DNA from: JAIWNK01 sp964453115
GTDB taxonomy: Bacteria; Chloroflexota; Anaerolineae; Anaerolineales; Anaerolineaceae
DNA: 64,000 nucleotides
Direction of reading: 5' to 3'
Assembly: GCA_964453115.1 (NCBI GenBank)
Contig: CAYVRT010000009.1
Location: forward strand, 41,953 to 105,952
Below the pieces are notes generated by a model. That model saw only the letters and a program-made list of their open reading frames with translations, did no database searches and was not told the origin of the DNA. A program made the translations under genes and the position numbers. Shown one piece after another: positions 25,354 to 35,137 of this stretch. How positions within the stretch are numbered: the first letter of the stretch is position 1; each line of letters starts with the position of its first letter.

Positions 25354-25382
25354 TTGACAAAGGGTATTGATTTTGCTACCCT
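25354..25382 (+). promoter_or_regulatory. Candidate promoter of the giant sensor operon
   Basis: TTGACA (25354-25359), 17-base spacer, TACCCT (25377-25382), about 87 bases before the start codon. The -35 is perfect and the -10 imperfect. The AT-rich stretch just downstream could hold an alternative -10. The remaining bases between 25236 and 25468 show nothing else recognisable. Confidence 0.5.
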
Positions 25383-25468
25383 TAATCTTGATATATTATT
25401 TACTGTAATAATCAACAATCGTAGTAATCTTTTTCCCACACCCAATTTCAATGAAAGGGGTCGCCGGT

Positions 25469-28400
25469 ATGAGTAGTAAGCCAGAAAAAAACCAAGAGCA
25501 GCTTCAGATCGAGTTGGAACAGACACGACAACGCCTTGCTGAAAGCGAGGAAAAGCTACTCCGTTTGTCCTATGAAAATGAATTCCGCAAGCAAATGCTG
25601 GATACATTCAATGCCCCTGTGATGGTGCTGGACCGTGACCTCAAAGTACTCCATGCCAACCAGGCAGCCGCCAACCTGGCCCGACTGCCTCTTTCATCGT
25701 TTTTGGGCATTTCCCTTTTTGGCGTCTTCCCGCCCAACATGGCCGACAACATCCAAACCAGAAATTTGCAAGTCTTCCAAACCGGCGAAGCTCTACTCGG
25801 CATCGAAGAAAGCATGGATATGCGTGGCTCGCGGCGCTGGTTGCGCATGGATCGTTACCCCTTCTACGATACCAATGGCGATCTTTCCGCGGTGCTGCTT
25901 GTCTCGGAAGACATTACAGAACGCAAATTATCCGACCAAGCCATTCGCGATAGCGAGCGTCGCTACCAGGAACTGACCGACTCATTACCAGAAGCCATGT
26001 TCGAAACCGACCTGAGTGGACATATCACCTACGTCAACAAATCGGGCCTTGAGTTAATGGGGTACAACCAGCAAGATTTCGATCAGGGGCTGCTCCTTTT
26101 CCAAATGCTCATCCCCGAAGATCTCGAACGCCTTAAGCAAAACTGGCTCATGCTTTTGCAGGGCAAGGATATGGAAAACCATCAATATACCGCTCAACGC
26201 AAAGATGGTTTTCGCTTTCCCGTCCTTGCCTATAGCCGCCTCAAAGTCAAAGATGGGCAGCCGGTTGGACTGATTGGCTTTGTGGTTGATATTTCAGATC
26301 GCAAAGCTGCCGAAGAGGCCATCCTTGCCAGCCAGGCAAAATTGACCGAAGCCCAGGCCATTGCCGCAATGGCCTATTGGGAGTTTGATATTGCGACCGG
26401 CATGTTCACCTTCAACGATGATTACTACCGCAACATCCTGCACACCACAGCCGAACAAATGGGCGGCTACCAGGTTTCCGCTCCCCAATTTGCCAGCCTC
26501 GTCCATCCAGAAGATGCCCAAAGCGTGCCAACTGAAATTCAAAAGGCCATCGTTTCCCCCGACCCCAATTACCTCTCAATTCTCGACGCCCGCATCAATT
26601 GCCCGGATGGCATCCAACGCAACATTCAGGTGCGCATTCGCGTCATCAAAGATGAAACCGGCCAAACGGTCAAGCTCTATGGCATCAACCAGGATATCAC
26701 CGAGCAAAAACGCATCGAGGCTCAAAGTGCTGCCCGAGCAGCCGATCTCGCCACAGTGGCCGAAGTTTCTACCGCCATCTCCACCATCCTCGACCCGCAG
26801 CAAATGCTACAAACCGTTGTAGACCTGACCAAAGAACGTTTTCATCTGTACCACTCTCACATCTATTTACTGGATGAAACGGGCGAACAATTGCTGCTCA
26901 CCAGTGGGGCCGGGCAAATCGGCCAACAAATGGTGAAAGAAAAACGTTCCATCCCCCTCTCTGCCGAAAAGTCAATTGTCGCTCGCACGGCTCGTTCACG
27001 CAGTGGCAATATCGTCAATGATGTCCTCGCCGACCCAGAATTTTTGCCCCACCCCTTGCTCCCCCAAACCCGCTCCGAAATGGCTGTTCCCATTGTTGTG
27101 GGCGAAACTTTGCTCGGCGTCCTGGATGTACAAGCTGAACAAGCTGAGCATTTCACAGAAGATGACAACAACGTCCTCTCCACCCTCGGATCACAAATCG
27201 CCGTGGCACTCCAAAATGCTCGCCAGTACAGCCAACTGCAACAATCCGAACAACTTACCCGCTCCATCATAGATTCCACCCCCGACTGGATCTTCATCCG
27301 CGACCGCCAACACCGCTATCAAATGGTCAATGCAAGCTATGCCCAGGATATGCACCTGCCGGCAGAAGAAATTCTTGGAAAAACAGATCGCGATCTGGGT
27401 CTACCCGAAGAATTATTATTGGGTAACGCTGCAACGGGACGCATTGGCTTCTGGCAACAGGATGACCGTATCATAGATACCGGTCTTTCTCAAACCTTCC
27501 CCAGCGAAATAATTGAGATGGATGGTGAAACGCGCATCTTCAACATGATCAAGACCCCATTGCGCAACGAAGAAGGCGAAATCACCGGCGTCTTAGCTTT
27601 TGGACGCGACGTTACCGAACGAGAAAGCCTGTTTGAACAAAATCAACGCCTCTACGAAGCAGGCCGCCGCATCAGTACTACGAACAATATTCAAGAAATG
27701 ATTAGCGGCATGATGTACGGCATAGACATCCCGGATGTAAACCGCACGGTTGTTTTCCTCTTTGAATACGATGCTGAAGGAGAGGTGAAGACACTGGAAG
27801 TTGGTGGCAACTGGCACAGTGGTGAAGGACATCAACCAACACCTCTTGGCATCCGTTTTGGCATTCACGACCTCAACCCGGCTGCCGTACGACAAATGGT
27901 TACCGACCAACCTATCTTCCTCAATGAAACCGATCAACTCACCCAACAACGCCACATCCTCTCGATGGCCGTTGTTCCGCTCATTACCAGCGGCCAACAA
28001 ATCGGCTCCGTCTTGTTGGAAACGGAGCGCTTCCATACCTTCAGCGAAAATGAAATTCGCCCCGTGCTTTCCATGAGTCAGCAACTCGCTACAGCCATCC
28101 AAACCCAACGGCTGCTCATCCAGGCACAAACGCTGGAAACTCGTTACCGTATCCTGCTCCAGGCCGTACCGGACATGATCTTCCGCCTCAATGCGCAAGA
28201 TGTCTTCATTGACTTCAAGCCCGGACGCGCCCAGGCCTACCTGCCCCCCGAACTCTTCCTCGGCAAACACTACACCGAAATCCTGCCTCCCTTCGTCACT
28301 AGCATCATGGGCGAAGCCATGCGCCTCTGCCGTGAAACCGGCCAACCCCAAGTTGCCGAATACGAACTACCCTACCCGGATGGCCGCCCTGGTTACTATG

Positions 28401-31400
28401 AGCTGAATATCGTCTCCGGTGAAGAAAGCCAGGTCATCGCTGTAGTCCGTGACATCACCCAAGACCGTCTCTCACAACAAGCACTGGAGCGCAACCAAGA
28501 ACAACTCAACCAAGCGCTGGAAATTGCACAAATGGGGTATTGGGAATTTGACTTTGCCGCACAGACCTTCACTCTCAGCGAACAGTATCTAAAATTGCTG
28601 GGCATGAACACGGATGGTTCTACAACCTATCCAGTGAATGAATTCTCCTCGCAATTCGTTCACCCCGAAGACATTGAACTGGTCTTTGCCGAAATCCAAA
28701 AGGCCGTAGCCAGCACCGATCCTGGCTACGCTGGTGAACAGGAAGTCCGGCTCAAACATACCAATGGTCAATATCGCACTACTCTGGCCCGCTTCACCAT
28801 TCAGCGAGATGAGATGGGTCACCCCCTGAAAGCCAGTGGCTCCAGTCAGGACATTACCCAACGGAAAGCTGCTGAACAGGAACTGGCCCGGCTTGGTTTG
28901 ATGGTTGAACAATCTACCGAAGGCATGAGCATCTCGGACATGCAAGGCAACATCCTGTTCGTCAACAAAGCATTTGCAGCCATGCACGGCTACGCCGTTG
29001 AGGAAATGGTTGGTCGCAGCCTGGCCGAGTTCACCACCCCCGATATGCTTGCAGGCCCCATTGCAACCCTCCAACAACTCATCATGGAAAAAGGTGCCGG
29101 ACAGGTTGAAATCCTCGATGTTCGTCGTGACGGCACCCGCTTCCCGGCCATTCAATTCGTTACACTCCTCCAAGATGCCCGGCAAACCCCCATTGGATTA
29201 TCCGTCATCGCTCAAGATATTACCGACCGCAAAGCTACCGAACAAGCCATACGCGACAGCGAAACCCGTTTCCGCTCGCTGGTTGCCAACATTGCAGGCG
29301 CCATCTACCGCTGCGCGTACGACGCCAACTACACCATGCTCTACCTGAGCGATGCCATTGAGTCACTCAGCGGCTATCCAGCCTCTGAATTCATTAACAA
29401 TCAAAATCGCAGCTACGCCAGCATCATTCATCCTGAAGATACAGCCCTGGTAGATGAAACCATCAATCGGGCCATTGAGCTGGATGAAACTTACACCATC
29501 GAGTATCGCATCCTGAACGCAGATGGCAAAGAGCGCTGGGTGTTCGAAAAAGGACGCAGCATCAAAAACGAAAAGGGAGAGGTCATATACCTGGATGGCA
29601 GCATCTTTGACATCACTGACCGCAAAGCTGCCGAGGAAATCATCCTCACCAGCCAGGCAAAATTGACCGAAGCCCAGACCATTGCCGCAATGGCCTATTG
29701 GGAGTTTGATATTGCGACCGGCATGTTCACCTTCAACGATGATTACTACCGCAACATCCTGCACACCACAGCCGAACAAATGGGCGGCTACCAGGTTTCC
29801 GCTCCCCAATTTGCCAGCCTCGTCCACCCAGAAGATGCACCCACCGTGCCAGTTGAGATTCAAAAAGCCATCGTTTCCCCCGACCCCAATTACCTCTCAA
29901 TTCTCGACGCCCGCATCAACTGCCCGGATGGCATCCAACGCAACATTCAGGTACGCATTCGCGTCATCAAAGACGAAACCGGCCAAACGGTCAAGCTCTA
30001 TGGCATCAACCAGGATATTACCGAGCAAAAACGCGCCCAGGCACAAATTGCCAGTCGCGCCGCTGAACTCGCCACTGTAGCCCAGGTTGCAACCACAACT
30101 GCCACCATTCTCGACCCGCAAGAACTTCTCCACGAAGTTGTCAACCTGACCAAACAACGCTTCAACCTCTATCATGCTCACATCTACCTGCTTGATGAAG
30201 CTGGTGAAAATCTGGTTCTGGCTGTTGGCGCTGGTGAAGCTGGCCGACAAATGGTTGCCCAGGGCTGGCAAATCCCGCTCAGCCGTGAGCGTTCACTGGT
30301 CGCCCGCACCGCCCGCGAACGGCACGGCGCCCTGGTCAATGATGTGCGCGCTGAACCAGACTTCCTTGCCAACCCGCTCCTTCCCGACACTGCTGCTGAA
30401 CTGGCTGTTCCGCTTATCACCAGCGGACGTGTTCTGGGCGTTTTGGATGTTCAATCCGAACACCTTGGCCGCTTCTCAGAAGAAGATGTCAACATCCTCA
30501 CCATTCTTGGCGCCCAGGTCGCTGTCGCGCTGGACAATGCCCGCCGCTACACCCAATTGCGCCAATCGGAACAGCTAACCCGCACCATCATTGATGCCAC
30601 ACCCGATTGGATCTTCATCAAAGACATACAGCACCGCTACCGTCTCGCCAATCGTGGCTATGCCAGCGATTTGCACATTGCCCCCGAAGCATTCATCGGT
30701 AAAGATGACCTGGAACTTGGCTTCCCCGAAGAATTGGTGCGCGGCAACCCCGAAAAAGGTATTCGCGGCTTCTGGGCCGATGATCGTCTGGTCTTTGAAA
30801 GCGGCGAAGCCCAAATCTATCCCAACGATCCAGTCGTCATTGACGGTGAACCGCATGTCTTCAACACACTAAAAACCCCCTTGCGTGATGAACAAGGCAA
30901 TATTTGGGGGGTTCTCGCCTTCGCTCGCGATGTTACCGAACGAGAACAACTCTTCCAGCAAAGCGGACGCCTCTACGAAGCGGGACGCCGCCTGGTAACC
31001 GCCGGCAGCTATCAAGATCTAATCGAAGCCGTCATGTATGGCGTCAACATCCCTGCCGTCAATCGAGCCGTGTTAATGCTACTAACGCAAGAAGAAGGAG
31101 ACTACACCGGCCTGGAGGTTGTTGCCAACTGGTATAGCGGAACCGGTCACAAACCCACCCCGCTCAATGCCCGCATTGCACGATCCGACATGGGCGAAAC
31201 CTTTGAAACCCTCCTGCGCACAGAGCCTGTCTTCATCAACGAAACGGATGAAAACACTCGCAAACAAGGCATTACCTCCATGGCAATCCTGCCTCTTTGG
31301 AGCTCTGAACGTCAAATTGGCGTCTTGCTCTTTGAAACCGAAGAGCCTCACACCTTCACCGAAGAGCAAATTCGCCCCGCTGTTTCTGTCTCCCAACAAC

Positions 31401-34400
31401 TGGCCGTCGCCCTGCAAAACCGCATCCTGGTGCAAGAACTGAGCCAGGCCTTTGCAGAAGCTCAACGCAACCAGGTCTTCCTGCGTACCCTGCTCGACAA
31501 CATTCCCAATCCTGTCTTCTTCAAAGATCCACAAGGCCGTTACATTGGCTTCAACAAATCCTTCCTGGCCTATATTGGACTAACCGAAGAACAATTGCTT
31601 GGCAAGAGCGTCTTCGACCTGCAAACCGACCGCACACTAGCCGAAAAATACCATCAAATGGATGTTGTTCTCTTCGAGAATCCAGGCACACAAATTTATG
31701 AGTCGCGCGTCAAGTATGCAGATGGCAGTTTCCACGATGTTATCTTCAACAAAGCCACCTACTTTAACCCAGATGGCAGTCTGGCCGGTTTGGTCGGCGT
31801 CATTGTAGATATTACCGACCGCAAGCAAGCAGAACAGGCATTGCTAAACAGTCAGGCACAGCTCACCCAAGCACTGGAAATTGCACAAATGGGGTATTGG
31901 GAATTTGACTTTGCCGCACAGACCTTCACTCTCAGCGAACAGTATCTAAAATTGCTGGGCATGAACACGGATGGTTCTACAACCTATCCAGTGAATGAAT
32001 TCTCCTCGCAATTCGTTCACCCCGAAGACATTGAACTGGTCTTTGCCGAAATCCAAAAGGCCGTAGCCAGCACCGATCCTGGCTACGCTGGTGAACAGGA
32101 AGTCCGGCTCAAACATACCAATGGTCAATATCGCACTACTCTGGCCCGCTTCACCATTCAGCGAGATGAGATGGGTCACCCCCTGAAAGCCAGTGGCTCC
32201 AGTCAGGACATTACCCAACGGAAAGCTGCTGAACAGGAACTGGCCCGGCTTGGTTTGATGGTTGAACAATCTACCGAAGGCATGAGCATCTCAGACCTGC
32301 AAGGCGTATTAATCTTCGTCAATCAAGCCTTCGCCTCCATGCACGGTTACACAGTTGAAGAAATGATCGGACATAGCCTGGCCGAGTTCACCACCCCCGA
32401 TATGCTCATCGGCCCCATTGCCCAATTGCAACAAATTGTCATGGAAAAAGGCTCCGGCCAGGCTGAGATCCTTGATGTTCACCGCAATGGCAACCGCTTC
32501 CCAGTCATCCAATTTGTCAACCTGCTGCGCGATGCACGCGGCGCTCCAATCGGGCTGTCCGTCCTATCGCAAGACATCTCGGACCGAAAAGCCGCTGAAG
32601 AAGCAGTCCGCCAATCCGAAGCTCGTTTCCGCACCCTGCTCCAGGCAGTGCCCGATATGATCTTCCGCCTCAATGCCCAAGATGTCTTCATTGACTTCAA
32701 ACCCGGTCGCGCTCAGGCCTACCTGCCACCTGAATTCTTCCTCGGCAAACACTACACCGAAGTCCTTCCGCCATTTGTCACCAGCATCATGGGTTCAGCC
32801 ATGCAAAGCTGCCGCCAAACAGGAGAGCCACAAGCTGCCGAATATGAACTGCCCTACCCGGACGGCAGACCAGGCTATTATGAACTGAACGTTGTTGCCG
32901 GTGAACAAGAACAAATTATCGCCGTCGTCCGAGACATCACCCAAACCAAGTTAGATGCTCAAGCCATTGCCGCCCGCGCCGTCGAACTCGCCACTGTTTC
33001 AGAAGTCTCCACTGCGGTTTCCACCATTCTCGACCCCGAGCAAATGCTGCAAACCGTTGTTGACCTGACCAAGCAACGCTTTGACTTCTACCATGCACAC
33101 ATCTACCTCCTTGACCCAGCCACCAACACACTGCGCCTCAACGTTGGTGCAGGCGAAATTGGTCAGCAAATGGTCGGCGAACAACGCTCCATTCCATTCA
33201 GTGCGGAACGGTCCCTTGTTGCCCGCACAGCCCGCGAACGCATTGGCCTGATTGTCAATGATGTCCATGCCGATCCCGACTTCCTGGCCCACCCTCTGCT
33301 TCCCGAAACCGCAGCCGAAATGACCGCACCCATCCTCATCGGCGAGCAGGTGTTAGGTGTTCTGGATGTTCAATCCACACAGGTTGGTCGCTTCAGCCAG
33401 GAAAACGCCAACGTTCTCACCACGCTGGCAGCACAAATTGGCGTCGCACTACAAAATGCCCGACAATTTGCCAACACCCAGGCCCTCTACCAGGCCAGTC
33501 AGCGCATCTCCTCAGCCATCAGCTCCGATGAAATGCTCAGCGCCATCGTCGAAGCCTTCGATATTCCTGCTCTGACAGAGAGCGGAGCGGCTTTCATCCT
33601 CCAATTACAAAAAGACCCGGCCACTGGCGAGACAGAAAGTGCAAAAGCCATCAGCAACTGGCATGGACGCAATAGCCTTCCCACGGTTCCCGTTGGCGCG
33701 GTCTTCCCCAAAACAATGTTCTCGGCTCTCAGCCTCATGCTCTCGCCCTCACCCATTTTCTTCAACGACGCATTGAACGACGAGCGCATTGACCCAGCCA
33801 GCAAAGGCATCTTGCAACAAACCAACGCTGTCTCCCTCGCCGTCCTCCCGCTCTGGATTGGCAACGAACAGATTGGCGGCGTCATCATTCAAACCTCCGA
33901 GCAGCACAACTTCACCGAAGAGCAAATTCGTTCCTATCCGGTGTTGGCTTCTCAGCTCGCCGTCGCCCTGCAAACCCGCCTCTTGCTCGACGAACTGCAA
34001 ACTTCACAGCAACAACTCACCCAGGCTCTGCAAATCGCCCGCCTGGCCTACTGGCAGTTTGATGTCAATCAGGGCATCTTCACCTTCAACGACGATTACT
34101 ACGCCAACATTCTGCACACCACAGCCGAAGAAATGGGCGGTTACTCCATTCCAGTCCCCCAATTCGCCGCCCTTGTCCACCCAGAGGACCAGGCCGATGT
34201 TCCCATCCAAATCCAAAAAGCGCTCGAAAGCACCGATCCCAACTACACCAGCGTCTTTGAATCCCGGCTCATCTGTCCAGATGGCATTGAGCGTGTTATT
34301 CAGGCTCGCATTCGCATCCTGAAAGATGCCGAAGGCCGCACAAACACACTCTATGGCATCAACCAGGATGTTACCGAACGCGTTGTCGCCGAACGACAAA

Positions 34401-35104
34401 TTGCACGTCAGGCCACCCAACTCGCAACAGTTGCCCGCGTCAGCAACACAATCGCAGCCATCCTCGACCCCGAACAAATGCTGCAAACGGTTGTCGAGCT
34501 GACCAAATCTCGCTTTGGTCTCTATCACGTCCACATCTACCTGATGGAGAAAGACAACCTGACCTTGCAGCTCAGAGCCGGTGCTGGTGAAATTGGCAAG
34601 CAATTGCTGGTCGAAAAACACGCGCTCAACATTGCAGCCGAAGTTTCCCTCGTCGCCCGCTGCGCTCGCACCCAACAACCCGTTGTCGTTAACGATGTTT
34701 CACAATCGCCCGACTACCTGGCACATCCCCTATTGCCCAACACCCAGTCCGAAATGGTCATCCCATTGCTCATCGGTAATCAACTGTTGGGAGTGATGGA
34801 TGTCCAATCCGATCAACTCAATGCATTCTCCGAATCGGATGCTAACATTCTCTCCACCCTGGCCTCGCAAGTTGCCGTCTCACTGCAAAATGCCCGCTCG
34901 TTTGCCCGCATTCAAAACCAGGCCGAACGCGAAGCACTGCTCAACAACATCAGCCAGCAGATTCAATCCACAACAACCGTTGAAGCAGCCCTGCAGGTTG
35001 CCATCCGTGAAATTGGTCGCGCTGTTGGAGCAAAACGCACCAGCGTTCTGCTCGACCTACCCAACCAACCCGTTGCATCCGAAGATGAACCGAGGAATGC
35101 CTGA
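25469..35104 (+). CDS. Giant multi-PAS/GAF sensor protein without kinase domain
   Basis: A 3211-residue soluble protein with no membrane segment. An N-terminal coiled coil (to about 45) is followed by roughly 15 PAS and 7 GAF domains. PAS units are marked by recurrent ends such as DITERK or DISDRK. GAF units are marked by ILDPQQMLQTVVDLTK and VPLL..LLGVLDVQS patterns. The order is approximately PAS-PAS-PAS-GAF-PAS-GAF-(PAS)5-GAF-PAS-GAF-(PAS)4-GAF-GAF-PAS-GAF, ending in the first strands of a further GAF. There is no HisKA, HATPase, GGDEF or effector domain. The kinase gene starts 33 bases after the stop, so this is probably its sensory partner. I chose the ATG at 25469 because AAAGGGG precedes it; the ATG at 25451 overlaps that site. 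Several domains are recent duplicates. Confidence 0.9.
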   Translation: MSSKPEKNQEQLQIELEQTRQRLAESEEKLLRLSYENEFRKQMLDTFNAPVMVLDRDLKVLHANQAAANLARLPLSSFLGISLFGVFPPNMADNIQTRNLQVFQTGEALLGIEESMDMRGSRRWLRMDRYPFYDTNGDLSAVLLVSEDITERKLSDQAIRDSERRYQELTDSLPEAMFETDLSGHITYVNKSGLELMGYNQQDFDQGLLLFQMLIPEDLERLKQNWLMLLQGKDMENHQYTAQRKDGFRFPVLAYSRLKVKDGQPVGLIGFVVDISDRKAAEEAILASQAKLTEAQAIAAMAYWEFDIATGMFTFNDDYYRNILHTTAEQMGGYQVSAPQFASLVHPEDAQSVPTEIQKAIVSPDPNYLSILDARINCPDGIQRNIQVRIRVIKDETGQTVKLYGINQDITEQKRIEAQSAARAADLATVAEVSTAISTILDPQQMLQTVVDLTKERFHLYHSHIYLLDETGEQLLLTSGAGQIGQQMVKEKRSIPLSAEKSIVARTARSRSGNIVNDVLADPEFLPHPLLPQTRSEMAVPIVVGETLLGVLDVQAEQAEHFTEDDNNVLSTLGSQIAVALQNARQYSQLQQSEQLTRSIIDSTPDWIFIRDRQHRYQMVNASYAQDMHLPAEEILGKTDRDLGLPEELLLGNAATGRIGFWQQDDRIIDTGLSQTFPSEIIEMDGETRIFNMIKTPLRNEEGEITGVLAFGRDVTERESLFEQNQRLYEAGRRISTTNNIQEMISGMMYGIDIPDVNRTVVFLFEYDAEGEVKTLEVGGNWHSGEGHQPTPLGIRFGIHDLNPAAVRQMVTDQPIFLNETDQLTQQRHILSMAVVPLITSGQQIGSVLLETERFHTFSENEIRPVLSMSQQLATAIQTQRLLIQAQTLETRYRILLQAVPDMIFRLNAQDVFIDFKPGRAQAYLPPELFLGKHYTEILPPFVTSIMGEAMRLCRETGQPQVAEYELPYPDGRPGYYELNIVSGEESQVIAVVRDITQDRLSQQALERNQEQLNQALEIAQMGYWEFDFAAQTFTLSEQYLKLLGMNTDGSTTYPVNEFSSQFVHPEDIELVFAEIQKAVASTDPGYAGEQEVRLKHTNGQYRTTLARFTIQRDEMGHPLKASGSSQDITQRKAAEQELARLGLMVEQSTEGMSISDMQGNILFVNKAFAAMHGYAVEEMVGRSLAEFTTPDMLAGPIATLQQLIMEKGAGQVEILDVRRDGTRFPAIQFVTLLQDARQTPIGLSVIAQDITDRKATEQAIRDSETRFRSLVANIAGAIYRCAYDANYTMLYLSDAIESLSGYPASEFINNQNRSYASIIHPEDTALVDETINRAIELDETYTIEYRILNADGKERWVFEKGRSIKNEKGEVIYLDGSIFDITDRKAAEEIILTSQAKLTEAQTIAAMAYWEFDIATGMFTFNDDYYRNILHTTAEQMGGYQVSAPQFASLVHPEDAPTVPVEIQKAIVSPDPNYLSILDARINCPDGIQRNIQVRIRVIKDETGQTVKLYGINQDITEQKRAQAQIASRAAELATVAQVATTTATILDPQELLHEVVNLTKQRFNLYHAHIYLLDEAGENLVLAVGAGEAGRQMVAQGWQIPLSRERSLVARTARERHGALVNDVRAEPDFLANPLLPDTAAELAVPLITSGRVLGVLDVQSEHLGRFSEEDVNILTILGAQVAVALDNARRYTQLRQSEQLTRTIIDATPDWIFIKDIQHRYRLANRGYASDLHIAPEAFIGKDDLELGFPEELVRGNPEKGIRGFWADDRLVFESGEAQIYPNDPVVIDGEPHVFNTLKTPLRDEQGNIWGVLAFARDVTEREQLFQQSGRLYEAGRRLVTAGSYQDLIEAVMYGVNIPAVNRAVLMLLTQEEGDYTGLEVVANWYSGTGHKPTPLNARIARSDMGETFETLLRTEPVFINETDENTRKQGITSMAILPLWSSERQIGVLLFETEEPHTFTEEQIRPAVSVSQQLAVALQNRILVQELSQAFAEAQRNQVFLRTLLDNIPNPVFFKDPQGRYIGFNKSFLAYIGLTEEQLLGKSVFDLQTDRTLAEKYHQMDVVLFENPGTQIYESRVKYADGSFHDVIFNKATYFNPDGSLAGLVGVIVDITDRKQAEQALLNSQAQLTQALEIAQMGYWEFDFAAQTFTLSEQYLKLLGMNTDGSTTYPVNEFSSQFVHPEDIELVFAEIQKAVASTDPGYAGEQEVRLKHTNGQYRTTLARFTIQRDEMGHPLKASGSSQDITQRKAAEQELARLGLMVEQSTEGMSISDLQGVLIFVNQAFASMHGYTVEEMIGHSLAEFTTPDMLIGPIAQLQQIVMEKGSGQAEILDVHRNGNRFPVIQFVNLLRDARGAPIGLSVLSQDISDRKAAEEAVRQSEARFRTLLQAVPDMIFRLNAQDVFIDFKPGRAQAYLPPEFFLGKHYTEVLPPFVTSIMGSAMQSCRQTGEPQAAEYELPYPDGRPGYYELNVVAGEQEQIIAVVRDITQTKLDAQAIAARAVELATVSEVSTAVSTILDPEQMLQTVVDLTKQRFDFYHAHIYLLDPATNTLRLNVGAGEIGQQMVGEQRSIPFSAERSLVARTARERIGLIVNDVHADPDFLAHPLLPETAAEMTAPILIGEQVLGVLDVQSTQVGRFSQENANVLTTLAAQIGVALQNARQFANTQALYQASQRISSAISSDEMLSAIVEAFDIPALTESGAAFILQLQKDPATGETESAKAISNWHGRNSLPTVPVGAVFPKTMFSALSLMLSPSPIFFNDALNDERIDPASKGILQQTNAVSLAVLPLWIGNEQIGGVIIQTSEQHNFTEEQIRSYPVLASQLAVALQTRLLLDELQTSQQQLTQALQIARLAYWQFDVNQGIFTFNDDYYANILHTTAEEMGGYSIPVPQFAALVHPEDQADVPIQIQKALESTDPNYTSVFESRLICPDGIERVIQARIRILKDAEGRTNTLYGINQDVTERVVAERQIARQATQLATVARVSNTIAAILDPEQMLQTVVELTKSRFGLYHVHIYLMEKDNLTLQLRAGAGEIGKQLLVEKHALNIAAEVSLVARCARTQQPVVVNDVSQSPDYLAHPLLPNTQSEMVIPLLIGNQLLGVMDVQSDQLNAFSESDANILSTLASQVAVSLQNARSFARIQNQAEREALLNNISQQIQSTTTVEAALQVAIREIGRAVGAKRTSVLLDLPNQPVASEDEPRNA
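26331..26718 (+). repeat. Intragenic PAS repeat A, copy 1
   Basis: Near-identical in DNA to 29652-30039 (offset 3321), with a limited number of mostly silent differences. It encodes a PAS_3-type domain (AYWEFDIATGMFTFNDDYY). A more divergent third relative lies at about 34020-34385. Confidence 0.85.
28517..28935 (+). repeat. Intragenic PAS repeat B, copy 1 (419 bases)
   Basis: Every base of this block, compared by eye, matches 31874-32292 (offset 3357). It encodes one PAS domain (MGYWEFDFAAQTFTLSEQY) and the beginning of the next (LMVEQSTEGMSIS). Downstream the copies diverge sharply. Complete identity including silent positions implies a recent duplication or gene conversion. Confidence 0.92.
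29652..30039 (+). repeat. Intragenic PAS repeat A, copy 2
   Basis: Second copy of 26331-26718. The segment around 29837-29872 (after HPEDA) holds a cluster of the differences. Confidence 0.85.
31874..32292 (+). repeat. Intragenic PAS repeat B, copy 2 (419 bases)
   Basis: Second copy of 28517-28935, identical by eye over the full length. Confidence 0.92.
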
Positions 35105-35137
35105 TTTCAGGCACTTAATCCTCCAGGAGAAACAACC

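Noticed and set aside
25451..25468. Upstream ATG at 25451 as the start of the giant sensor
   Set aside because: The AAAGGGG right after this ATG is at the proper distance to serve the ATG at 25469 as ribosome site.
26331..32292. The repeated blocks as a mobile element or CRISPR-like array
   Set aside because: Only two copies each, in frame, and each encodes an intact PAS domain. There are no terminal inverted repeats, target duplications or regular spacers.
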